Position numbers and translations under genes: made by a program. The notes under the pieces are model-generated. The model was not told the DNA's origin. It made no database searches and was given only the letters and a program-made list of their open reading frames with translations. 64,000 bases of DNA from Pseudomonas parakoreensis (lineage in GTDB: Bacteria; Pseudomonadota; Gammaproteobacteria; Pseudomonadales; Pseudomonadaceae), in contig NZ_BQHY01000011.1 in NCBI RefSeq assembly GCF_021602155.1, positions 124,001-188,000 on the forward strand. The letters are read 5' to 3'. Shown here in pieces: positions 17,992 to 26,800 of the stretch. Positions within the stretch are counted from its first letter, which is position 1. Every line of letters begins with the position of its first letter.

Positions 17992-18082
17992 CTGTGGGAG
18001 CTGGCTTGCCAGCGATAGCGATGGATCAGCCAACATTGATTTTGACTGCACCGACGCAATCGCTGGCAAGCCAGCTCCCACA
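17992..18082. repeat. REPIN, GTGGGAGCTGGC type
   Basis: Inverted arms start near 17993 (TGTGGGAGCTGGCTTGCCAG) and end at 18082. It sits between the convergent monooxygenase and hemB genes. Confidence 0.88.
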
Positions 18083-18100
18083 AGGGTTCTGCGGTATTCG

Positions 18101-19075
18101 TCAGATCCCGGCCAGCGCCAGATCCATCGCAAAGTAAGTGAAGATCAGGTCCGCACCCGCGCGCTTGATTGCGCCCAGGCTCTCGCGCACCACGCGATCC
18201 TCGTCAATTGCACCGGCCTGTGCGCCGAACTTGATCATCGCGTACTCACCGCTGACCTGATACGCCGACAGTGGCAGGTTCGAGGCTTCACGGATGTCGC
18301 GGATGATGTCGAGGTACGCTCCGGCCGGTTTGACCATCAGCGCATCGGCGCCTTCCTGCTCGTCGAGCAGCGATTCGCGCAGGGCTTCACGGCGGTTCAT
18401 CGGGTTCATCTGATAGCTTTTGCGGTCACCCTTCAGCGCACTGCCGCCGGCTTCACGGAACGGGCCGTACAGCGCCGAGGCGAATTTGGTCGAGTAGGCC
18501 ATGATCGGAATCTGGGTGAACCCGGCGGCGTCCAGCGCCTGGCGGATCGCCCGCACCTGACCGTCCATCGCTGCCGACGGCGCGATCACGTCAGCACCGG
18601 CATGCGCCGCCGCCACGGCTTGCTTGCCAAGGTTGATCAGGGTCTGGTCGTTGTCGACTTCGTGGTTGTGCATCACGCCGCAGTGGCCGTGATCGGTGTA
18701 TTCACAGAAGCAGGTGTCGGACATCACGATCATTTCCGGCACTGCGTCCTTGGCAATCCGCGACATGCGCGAGACCAGGCCGTCTTCACGCCAGGTGTCG
18801 CTGCCATTGGCGTCCAGATGATGGGACACGCCAAACGTCATCACCGACTTGATCCCGGCACGGGCGTAACGCTCGATTTCGCCGGCCAGCTTGCGCTCGG
18901 GAATGCGCATCACCCCGGGCATGCTCTTGATCGGTACAAAGTCATCGATTTCTTCTTCGACGAAAATTGGCAGCACCAGATCATTCAGGCTGAACTCGGT
19001 TTCCTGGAACAGGCTGCGCAGGCTCGCATTGCGGCGCAGACGGCGGGGACGTGCTTCGGGGAACTGGCTGGACAT
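18101..19075 (-). CDS. hemB: Delta-aminolevulinic acid dehydratase (porphobilinogen synthase), zinc-type
   Basis: A 324-residue enzyme that joins two 5-aminolevulinate molecules into porphobilinogen for heme synthesis. Catalytic lysines are in MAYSTKFAS (K197) and [11 protein letters not shown] (K249). The metal site reads [14 protein letters not shown] with C122, C124 and C132, the three zinc ligands of the E. coli/human type. The housekeeping Pseudomonas enzyme, as I recall it (P. aeruginosa PA5243), has DVALDPFTTHGQDG at this place and uses magnesium. The whole protein is much closer to E. coli HemB ([28 protein letters not shown]) than to that enzyme. It is therefore probably a second hemB, possibly gained by transfer. 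Confidence 0.96.
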   Translation of the reverse strand: MSSQFPEARPRRLRRNASLRSLFQETEFSLNDLVLPIFVEEEIDDFVPIKSMPGVMRIPERKLAGEIERYARAGIKSVMTFGVSHHLDANGSDTWREDGLVSRMSRIAKDAVPEMIVMSDTCFCEYTDHGHCGVMHNHEVDNDQTLINLGKQAVAAAHAGADVIAPSAAMDGQVRAIRQALDAAGFTQIPIMAYSTKFASALYGPFREAGGSALKGDRKSYQMNPMNRREALRESLLDEQEGADALMVKPAGAYLDIIRDIREASNLPLSAYQVSGEYAMIKFGAQAGAIDEDRVVRESLGAIKRAGADLIFTYFAMDLALAGI

Positions 19076-19213
19076 GAGGCTTTCCTGAAATCGGAAGATG
19101 AGACGAAAGTCGTAGGGGGCGAAGCTTATGCCTTCGCCGGGCGCAGGTACAAACCTGGATCAATCAAGACAGCATTACCGGCGGTGCAATAATCCTCGGA
19201 ACAATCCGATTAC

Positions 19214-19304
19214 CTGTGGGAGCTGGCTTGCCAGCGATAGCGGTGGGTCAGGCAACATAGATATTGACTGTGCCGGCTTCATCGCTGGCAAGCCAGCTCC
19301 CACA
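19214..19304. repeat. REPIN, GTGGGAGCTGGC type
   Basis: Inverted arms start at 19216 and end at 19304 around a spacer of about 45 bases, downstream of the GST gene. Confidence 0.88.
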
Positions 19305-19318
19305 GGGTCGAGTGAAGG

Positions 19319-20017
19319 TCAGGAAGGTATGGTCAGCCCGCGAACAACCGCCGGCCGCGCCAGAAACCGCTCCAGCACCCGGGTCACATTCGGGAAATTG
19401 CTGATTCCCACCAGATCCCCGGCCTCATAGAAGCCGATCAGGTTGCGCACCCACGGGAACGTGGCGATGTCGGCGATGGTGTAGCGCTCGCCCATGATCC
19501 AGTCGCGACCTTGCAGACGTTTGTCGAGCACGTTGAGCAGGCGTCTGCTCTCCTCGACATAACGGTCACGCGGACGCTTGTCCTCGTAGTCCTTGCCGGC
19601 GAATTTGTTGAAGAAACCGAGCTGGCCGAACATCGGGCCGATACCGCCCATCTGGAACATCAGCCACTGAATCGTCTCGTAACGCAGAGCGCCCTCCTGG
19701 GCCAGCAACTGGCCGCTCTTGTCGGCGAGGTAGATCAGGATCGCGCCGGACTCGAACAGCGCCAGCGGTTGGTCCTCGGGGCCGTGCGGATCGAGGATCG
19801 CCGGGATCTTGTTGTTGGGGTTCAGCGAGAGGAACTCCGGTGACATCTGATCCTGCGTGTCGAAGCCCACACGGTGCGGCTCGTACGGCAGGCCGATCTC
19901 TTCGAGCATGATCGAGACCTTGACGCCGTTGGGGGTCGGCAGGGAATAGAGCTGAATCCAGTCGGGGTACTGCGCCGGCCATTTCTGGGTGATAGGGAAC
20001 GCGGACAGATCGGTCAT
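19319..20017 (-). CDS. Glutathione S-transferase family protein, Nu class (YfcG/YghU-like)
   Basis: A 232-residue cytosolic protein. The N-terminal thioredoxin fold (about 20-105) carries the Nu-class motif LYSLPTPNGVKVSIMLEE, in which Thr/Asn of TPNG replace the usual catalytic Ser/Tyr, then NPNNKIPAI and the glutathione-binding LFESGAILIYLA. The C-terminal helical domain holds YTIADIATFPWV. E. coli YfcG and YghU of this class bind two glutathiones and reduce disulfides. ATG at 20017 was chosen because a GGA lies 7-9 bases upstream; ATG at 20026 is an alternative with no clear ribosome site. Confidence 0.88.
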   Translation of the reverse strand: MTDLSAFPITQKWPAQYPDWIQLYSLPTPNGVKVSIMLEEIGLPYEPHRVGFDTQDQMSPEFLSLNPNNKIPAILDPHGPEDQPLALFESGAILIYLADKSGQLLAQEGALRYETIQWLMFQMGGIGPMFGQLGFFNKFAGKDYEDKRPRDRYVEESRRLLNVLDKRLQGRDWIMGERYTIADIATFPWVRNLIGFYEAGDLVGISNFPNVTRVLERFLARPAVVRGLTIPS

Positions 20018-20111
20018 GGGAAACATCCAGTCACATGGAAAGCACTGATCATAATGTAGGAGCTACACGAACCGTAACATCCTGCGGGTAATGTGCATGA
20101 ACCAAACCGGT

Positions 20112-20127
20112 CTCAGAGGACTCTGAG
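20112..20127. promoter_or_regulatory. Perfect 7-base inverted repeat, possible operator
   Basis: CTCAGAG-GA-CTCTGAG is a perfect inverted repeat in the divergent region between the GST and phosphatase genes, followed by a short open frame (20130-20246). No known regulator is recognised. Confidence 0.3.
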
Positions 20128-20242
20128 CTATGCCCTTCGTAACGGAAGCGCGACACACGACATGGACAACACCCGGTGCAGGGAGCCCGTGGTGCAAGGG
20201 TTGGTCAGCCCCAACCGAATTTGCTGAAGAATCCTGTACTCA

Positions 20243-20917
20243 ATGACGAACCTCATGAGTTTCGCCAAACGCTTCAAACATCGCGCCTGCGTGGCCCTGC
20301 CCTCCCTGTTGGCGGTCAGTGCGCTGACCTTGTCGCTCGAATCGAGCCAGATTCGCGCGCAACCGGTGGACGGTACGCAGACGCTGATCTTCCTGCGCCA
20401 CGCGGAAAAACCCGAGGGCGGTCTCGGCCAGCTCAACTGTCAGGGTCTGAACCGGGCGATCGAGCTGTCGACCCTGCTGCCGGAAAAATTCGGCAAGGCC
20501 GATTACGTGTTCGCCGCCGACCCGACACGCAATGTCGAGGAAGGCGAGCTGGACAACTCCTACAGCTACATTCGCCCGCTGATGACCATCAGCCCCGCCG
20601 CGATCAAGCTCGGCCTGCCGGTGAACATCGAATTCTCTGCCAACGATACCAGCGACCTGGCGCGGGAACTGACCGAAGACAAGTACCACAACGCGACGAT
20701 CTACACCGCGTGGTCCCACGGTTATCTGCCGGAGCTGATCAACAAGGTCGCGGGCAACGCGGTCGGCGAAAAGCAGACCATCACCGACGACTGGGCCTCA
20801 GGCGATTTCGATTCGCTGTATGTGCTGACCCTGACCTGGCACAACGGCAAGGCCAGCCTGCAGAGTCACAGCTACAAGCAGGGGCTGGATAACGGCAAGG
20901 CGACGTGCCCGACTTGA
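20243..20917 (+). CDS. Exported histidine phosphatase superfamily protein
   Basis: A 224-residue protein with an N-terminal hydrophobic segment (about 16-33, ALPSLLAVSALTLSLESS) suggesting export. The phosphohistidine motif is LIFLRHAEKP (His about residue 53, in an RHAE variant), and the second catalytic His appears in TAWSHGYLPELI near residue 155. No cofactor-dependent mutase insert is seen. The substrate is unknown. The ATG at 20243 overlaps the stop of a preceding 38-codon frame (ATGA); ATG at 20255 (MSFAKRF) is an alternative start. Confidence 0.8.
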   Translation: MTNLMSFAKRFKHRACVALPSLLAVSALTLSLESSQIRAQPVDGTQTLIFLRHAEKPEGGLGQLNCQGLNRAIELSTLLPEKFGKADYVFAADPTRNVEEGELDNSYSYIRPLMTISPAAIKLGLPVNIEFSANDTSDLARELTEDKYHNATIYTAWSHGYLPELINKVAGNAVGEKQTITDDWASGDFDSLYVLTLTWHNGKASLQSHSYKQGLDNGKATCPT

Positions 20918-20940
20918 GTGATTGGCTGTCTGTCGGTTCC

Positions 20941-21041
20941 TCATCGCTGGCAAGCCAGCTCCCACAGGGATTGGGTGATGCTTACATTTACAGCATCCCC
21001 AAAACACTGTGGGAGCTGGCTTGCCAGCGATTGGGCCAGCC
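20941..21041. repeat. REP pair, GTGGGAGCTGGC type, arms in reversed order
   Basis: ATCGCTGGCAAGCCAGCTCC at about 20943 precedes GTGGGAGCTGGCTTGCCAGC ending near 21040. It sits between the convergent phosphatase and mnmH genes. Confidence 0.85.
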
Positions 21042-21050
21042 AAGCCACCC

Positions 21051-22154
21051 TCACACCCGCTGATTCACTCGCTCGCGCAAATACTCCAGCACCGCCCCGC
21101 GCTCCCCGGCAAACTCGATCCGCCCGCCCTTCTTCTCCCGCTGGAACGCATACATCGGGTCGTAGTATTCGCGCAACAATCCTTCGATCCAGCTACGGTG
21201 CAAATCCACCGACCCGCTGCGTGCCTGTTCGGCCAATGCGTCTTCCATCAGCAGCAACATCCGCCGATGACGCTCACCACCCAGCCGCTTCTGTACTTTG
21301 TTCAGGCTCTCCAGCAAGCGCTCGGAGAACAAAGCAAAACCTTCCTCGCCATGCACTGCGCAAAACTCGGCCGACAGATCCACCACGTAGTCGCGCAGGA
21401 TCCGCTCGACCCGATCTTCGAAACTGTCTTCCAGCCAGACCATCGGGTACTGCTGCATGCCCTGATACAGCGGTAGCGGCAACGCACAACTGCCAACTAC
21501 CCGACTCTCGTCTTCCAGAACAAACTGTTCGATACCGGCATCGCGCTTCTTGAGGATATCGATGGCCAGACGGTTCTCGAAATCAATGTTCGACGGTTGA
21601 CCGGTAGCACGCTTGCCAAAGCTCGAGCCACGGTGATTGGCGTGCCCCTCCAGATCCACACCGTTGCGCAACTGCACCAGGACCTCGGTCTTGCCGGTCC
21701 CGGTCATGCCACCCAGCAACACGAAATCACACTGGCCGATCGCCTGCTCAAGCGTATCAAGCAGGAAGCTGCGCATAGCCTTATAGCCGCCGCCAACGCG
21801 CGGATAGTCGATACCGGCCTCGTCACGCAGCCACTGCTGCGTGATCTGCGAACGCAGGCCACCACGAAAACAATAGAGATAACCATCAGGATGGGCCCGG
21901 GCGAAATCAGCCCAGGCCTGAATGCGTTCGGCCTTGATCGCGCCGGACACCAGCTGATGACCCAGCTCGATGGCGGCTTGCTGACCGTGCTGTTTGTAAC
22001 AGGTACCGATCTTCTGCCGTTCGATGTCGTTCATCAGCGGCAGGTTGACCACACCGGGAAACGCACCTTTGTGAAACTCGACCGGCGCGCGGGCGTCCAT
22101 CAGCGGCCGGTCGTTGAGGAAAATGTCGCGGTAATCGGTGCAGTCGCGGTACAT
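21051..22154 (-). CDS. mnmH: tRNA 2-selenouridine synthase
   Basis: A 367-residue enzyme (also called SelU/YbbB) that replaces sulfur by selenium in the wobble 2-thiouridine of tRNAs for Lys, Glu and Gln, via a geranylated intermediate. The N-terminal rhodanese domain (about 1-130) has the catalytic Cys in [12 protein letters not shown] (C95). The C-terminal P-loop domain has [12 protein letters not shown]. The start overlaps the selD stop by one base. The pair fits selenophosphate supply by SelD directly to this enzyme. No selA, selB or selC is present in the window. Confidence 0.95.
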   Translation of the reverse strand: MYRDCTDYRDIFLNDRPLMDARAPVEFHKGAFPGVVNLPLMNDIERQKIGTCYKQHGQQAAIELGHQLVSGAIKAERIQAWADFARAHPDGYLYCFRGGLRSQITQQWLRDEAGIDYPRVGGGYKAMRSFLLDTLEQAIGQCDFVLLGGMTGTGKTEVLVQLRNGVDLEGHANHRGSSFGKRATGQPSNIDFENRLAIDILKKRDAGIEQFVLEDESRVVGSCALPLPLYQGMQQYPMVWLEDSFEDRVERILRDYVVDLSAEFCAVHGEEGFALFSERLLESLNKVQKRLGGERHRRMLLLMEDALAEQARSGSVDLHRSWIEGLLREYYDPMYAFQREKKGGRIEFAGERGAVLEYLRERVNQRV

Positions 22155-23188
22155 CAGATCACCTCGACTGCGTGGGTCTGTCGCTCAACCAGTTCGCCAA
22201 TCGGCGCCAGGTCCAGGCCCAGTTCGGCGGCCACCGCGATGAACTCCTCGTTGCCTTCAGGGGTGACCGCAATCAGCAGACCACCGCTGGTCTGCGGGTC
22301 GCACAGCACGCGCTTGTGCAACTCCTGCAGACGGCCAAGCTTGCTCGAATAGCTGTCAAAGTTACGCAGGGTGCCACCGGGCACACAGCCCTGTTCGAGG
22401 TAGTACTCGACGCTGTCCAAACGCGGCACATGGTTGTAGCCGATACGCGCGGTCAGGTGGCTGCCATCGGCCATTTCCACCAGGTGCCCGAGCAGACCGA
22501 AACCGGTGACGTCGGTCATTGCGGTGACGCCGGCCAGTTTGCCGAAACGGCTGCCGGGTTTGTTCAGGGTGCACATCCAGTCGCGGGCCACACCAATGTC
22601 GCCGGGGCGCAATTTGCCCTTCTTCTCGGCGGTGGTAAGGATGCCGATGCCCAGCGGCTTGGTCAGGTACAGCAGGCAACCGGCGGTGGCAGTGTCGTTG
22701 CGCTTCATGTGGCGCTTTTCCACCAGACCGGTCACCGCCAGGCCGAAGATCGGCTCCGGCGCATCGATCGAATGCCCGCCGGCCAGCGGAATGCCAGCGG
22801 CGTCGCACACCGCACGCCCGCCGCGAATCACTTCCCGCGCCACTTCCGGCGCCAGCACATTGACCGGCCAGCCGAGGATCGCAATCGCCATCAGCGGATC
22901 GCCGCCCATGGCATAGATGTCGCTGATCGCGTTGGTCGCGGCGATCCGGCCGAAATCGAACGGGTCGTCGACAATCGGCATGAAGAAGTCCGTAGTCGAC
23001 ACCACACCACGCTCGGCATCGATCTCGTACACCGCCGCGTCATCACGCGAGGCATTGCCGACCCACAGTTTCGGGTCAAGGTTCTGCGCACCGCTGCCGG
23101 CCAGAATCACTTCCAGCACCTGCGGGGAAATCTTGCAGCCACAACCGGCACCGTGGCTGTATTGGGTCAGGCGAATCGGCTCGCTCAT
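22154..23188 (-). CDS. selD: Selenide, water dikinase (selenophosphate synthetase)
   Basis: A 344-residue enzyme making selenophosphate from selenide and ATP. The active-site segment [10 protein letters not shown] has Cys16 and Lys19, equivalent to E. coli C17 and K20; selenocysteine is not used. AIRS/PurM-type motifs follow, including the [20 protein letters not shown] region and [12 protein letters not shown]. The ATG at 23188 matches the family N-terminus ([16 protein letters not shown]); a longer in-frame extension to 23326 runs through a REP element and is not credible. It is translationally coupled to mnmH. Confidence 0.96.
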   Translation of the reverse strand: MSEPIRLTQYSHGAGCGCKISPQVLEVILAGSGAQNLDPKLWVGNASRDDAAVYEIDAERGVVSTTDFFMPIVDDPFDFGRIAATNAISDIYAMGGDPLMAIAILGWPVNVLAPEVAREVIRGGRAVCDAAGIPLAGGHSIDAPEPIFGLAVTGLVEKRHMKRNDTATAGCLLYLTKPLGIGILTTAEKKGKLRPGDIGVARDWMCTLNKPGSRFGKLAGVTAMTDVTGFGLLGHLVEMADGSHLTARIGYNHVPRLDSVEYYLEQGCVPGGTLRNFDSYSSKLGRLQELHKRVLCDPQTSGGLLIAVTPEGNEEFIAVAAELGLDLAPIGELVERQTHAVEVI

Positions 23189-23268
23189 GGGAGAGTCTCT
23201 GGCAGTTGATGGGGCGGATTCTAGCAGAGCGCGGGCCGGCAGATTTTTGCGCTGAATGTCCGGCCCCC

Positions 23269-23360
23269 TTCGCGAGCAAGCTCGCTCCCACAGGGGATCG
23301 CTGTCATCCACAAATCCTGTGTTCACTGAAGATCCGTGTGGGAGCGAGCTTGCTCGCGAA
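23269..23360. repeat. REP pair, GTGGGAGCGAGC type, arms in reversed order
   Basis: TTCGCGAGCAAGCTCGCTCC at about 23269 is followed by GTGGGAGCGAGCTTGCTCGC ending near 23358. Confidence 0.88.
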
Positions 23361-23384
23361 AGCTATCGACGGGTCTCCACGGTT

Positions 23385-23750
23385 TCACGGCCGGGCACAA
23401 AAGGTGCCCTGATGAAAAACCATCTGCCACTGCTCCCCCTGCCGCCGCCACACCGAACTGCGCAGACTGTCCCCCGGCACCCGCTGGCCGCCAGCGACGG
23501 TATGGCAGTGATATGTCACCAGCGCCGAATCTTCCGACAATTGCTTGAGCGTGAACTGACTGACGTTACGTTGTGCGAAAGCTTGCTGCGGCAGCGCTTC
23601 CAGCACATCAAATTTGTTCCAGATGCCGCCGCTGGCGCCGAATTCGACAAAGTCGTCCGCGATCAATCTCGCCAGTTCTGCGGCATCCTCGCGCACGGCG
23701 CGCGACAGCAGGCGGTTTTCCAGATGTAACAAATGCTTCGACAGATCCAT
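23385..23750 (-). CDS. DUF4440/NTF2-like small protein
   Basis: A 121-residue protein with the cone-shaped NTF2-like fold pattern: an N-terminal helix (LLHLENRLLSRAVREDAAELARLI) followed by DDFVEFGASGGIWNKFDVLEAL and a strand-rich C-terminus (ALVTYHCHTV, SVWRRQGEQWQMVFHQGT). Members act as small enzymes or ligand-binding proteins; no catalytic residues are certain here. The ATG is preceded by GGAACGAG. It lies downstream of the giant autotransporter on the same strand but is separated from it by an intrinsic terminator, so it probably has its own promoter. Confidence 0.75.
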   Translation of the reverse strand: MDLSKHLLHLENRLLSRAVREDAAELARLIADDFVEFGASGGIWNKFDVLEALPQQAFAQRNVSQFTLKQLSEDSALVTYHCHTVAGGQRVPGDSLRSSVWRRQGEQWQMVFHQGTFCARP

Positions 23751-23803
23751 CTCGTTCCTACCTCAATGCAGAAATCACTCGCCACAAAGACTTTCGATTG
23801 TGC

Positions 23804-23827
23804 AAAAAAAACCGCCCTTTCGGGCGG
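23804..23827 (-). terminator. Intrinsic terminator after the autotransporter gene
   Basis: On the minus strand the stem CCGCCC-GAAA-GGGCGG is followed by a run of eight T residues, 22 bases after the autotransporter stop. Confidence 0.9.
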
Positions 23828-23848
23828 CTAAAGTACTTCGACCATGAT

Positions 23849-26800
23849 TCAGAAGCTTTGACTGAAGCTGATGTTGAACGCGCTGTCGTTGTTGTCGCTC
23901 GACACCTGGCCCGAGTAGCCGATGCCCAGCTTGCCGGTCGGGGTGACCTGGAAGTCGATGCCGGCTTCAAGCAATGCGCTGTCCTTGGCAATCGGCACGC
24001 CCTGGGTGCTGAACGAGGCGCCGCCGTCGATGAAGGTCAGGTCGGCGTCAGGTTTGGTGTCGCCGTAGGCGTGCCGCCAGCCGATGGCTGCGCGTGGCGT
24101 CAGTTGACTGCCGTTGGCCAGGGTCACCAACTTGCCGATGCGCACGCCGAGGGTCGAGTAAGTGATGTCCTGATCGGCGTCGGCCTTCAGGCGCCCCACT
24201 CCGCTTTTTTCCTTGGCGGTATCGCTGTCGTAATTGACGTAGGCCAGACCCGCAAACGGTTCGATGGCAACACCGGCGGCGTTGATCGCGTAACCCACTT
24301 CACCGAACACCTGCGCACTGCGCGCGTCGTAATCGGCCTTCAGGCGATCGTTGTAGCTGCCGACGCTGACGTCGCGTTTGGTCTCGATGCTGTGCCAGCT
24401 GTAAGCCGCGCCGAGGCGCACCGCCAGTGCATCGAATTGCGAGTTCAGATAACCGGCCAAGTGGTAGCTGTCGACCTTGGCGTCCGAGTTGCGATCATGC
24501 GCGTTGAGGTTGCTGCGGGTGTAGCCGGCCGCCATCCCGGCACGCCAGTTGTCATCCAGCGCCTTGTCGGTACCGAGCATGAAACCGCCGAGGTTGCGAT
24601 CGACTTTGGCTGTGTTGCTGTCGCCGCCCATGTCGCCCCAGGCACCAATGGCCCGGATCCAGCCGACCATTTCCCCGTGGCAACCGTTGCTGCTCAGTTG
24701 CGTGTCGCTCGGTGCCAGGGTACGACGCGGATCATCCGCAGCGCTGCACGATGGCTGGCGCATGCGGTCGTTGACCGCCTCGCGAATGAAGCGCGAGTCT
24801 TCAAGCATGGCGCTGGCGGTGCTGGCGTGGATTTCCCCGGAGAGGCTGTCGAACGCATTGCGCGCACCGGCCACGCTGAGGTTGACGATCTGGTTCTGCA
24901 ACGCCGCGCCAGCCGCACCGTTGTTGGACAGTGCCGTGGCGGTGCCGCGCTGGTTGCCCGTGGCGGCGACGTCGGCGAACGAGTTGCCGTTGCGGCTGAC
25001 GGCCAAGGTGACCGAATCGGCGCCGTAGACCAGCGAGCTGTCGAGGAACGCGTACTGCGGCAGATCGGCTGCACTGAAAGTGCCAGTCACGCCGCCACCG
25101 GCGGTGATCAGCGAGTAAGTGGTATTGCCGGTGAATGGCGCCAGGCTGTTGACCACCAGACCGCCGCCCAATGCCGCCGTACCGCCCACCGCCAACGGTG
25201 TCGCGGTTGGCGAGCTGACCGTCAGCGCCAGCACACCATCACTGCTGTTGGTCAGGTTGCCGGCCACGCTCAAGGTGCCGTCAGCACCACCGGAAGCGAC
25301 CACACCGTGGTTGACCACCGAACCGACGCTGCCGTTACCGCTCAGGCCTGCGCCATTGGCGACCGTGACTTGGGCGCCCAGCGAAGCCCGGGCCGCACGG
25401 CTGCCGACTTGCAGCAGGCCTTGATCGACCGAAACGGTGCCACTGAACGGTTGATTGCCGGTCAGCAGCAACGTGCCGGCGCCGCGTTTGGCCATCGCCC
25501 CGAGTCCGCTGAGAATTCCGTTGAACTGGCCATTGGTATTCTGCTGGAACACCAGCGTGGCATTGTCGGTGATGTTGCCTTGCAGACTGGTGGTGTTACC
25601 GATCAGCGTACCGCCACTGACGGTGGTGCCGCCGCTGTAGGTGTTGGCGCCACTGAGCACCAACGTGCCAGAGTCAAGTTTCTCGATACCACCCGTACCC
25701 ACCAGCGGTACGGAAATTTCCGCACTTGCCCCCGCATTGACCCGTACCGGCGCCAGACTGCCGTCGGCACCGTTGACCGGCGTCAACGTGCCGCCAGCCC
25801 CCGGCACCAGGCTGTATCCCCCCGCGAGAAACTGCAGGCCGGTGAAGTTCTGATTGCCCTGCACAGTGACGGTACCGGCCTGACCGCCGAACACCGCGAA
25901 CTGACCATTGGCCGCCAGTGCCTGCGTGCCGCTCGGATCGGTCCAGTTGGTGCCCGGCCCCCACACGCCACTGCCGCCACCGATGCTGCCGTCAGGGTTG
26001 GTGGTGCCGCCGTTCCAGAACTGCACTTCACCCGGTGTGCCCTGCACCAGCAGGTTGACCTGATTGGCAATCGCGGTTTGCAGGGTCAGGTTGGCCGCCG
26101 ACACCGGCAGGCTGCCGTAGACCAGACCGTTGTCGGTCAGGCTGCCGCCGTAGCGGAACAGTTGATAGACCCCGGTGCCGAAGCCGCCGGCGTTGCTGAT
26201 ATTCAGCGTACCGTCGAGGGTCAGGTTGCCGGCAACATTGACCACCGTGGTCGAACTGGCGGCCGAGCCGAGGCTGAAGTCCAGGTTGGTCCCCGAGGAC
26301 AGCGCCAGCGCACCGACCGACAACGGCGTGGCCGAGCCGCCACCGCTCAGCGTTGCACCGCTGGCCAGTTGCACGTTGCCACCCAGTTGCCCGCTGCCAC
26401 CGATTTGCGCACCGCTGGCGACGTTGACGTTGGCGCTGTTGAGCACGCCATTGACGATCAGGTCGCCGGCCTGCACCGAGGTGTTGCCGGTGAAGGTGTT
26501 GTTGCCGGTCAGGAGCAACTGGCCGGTACCGGTTTTGTTCAGCGTGCCGCTGCCCGTGAGGTTGCCGGTGTAGCTGCCGTCGGCGTTTTGCGCGAAGGTC
26601 AGCGCCGCGTTGTTGACGATGGCGCCTTGCAGGCTGCTGGTGTCGCCAGTGGTCGTGCCAGCGTTCAGCGTGGTGCCGCCGCTGTAGGTATTGGCACCGC
26701 TGAGCACGAGATCACCGCTGCCGTTTTTCACCAGACTGCCGGTGCCGGTGATGGCGCCGAGCAGCGTAGTGTTCTGGTTGCTGGCCAGGGTCAGTTGCGA

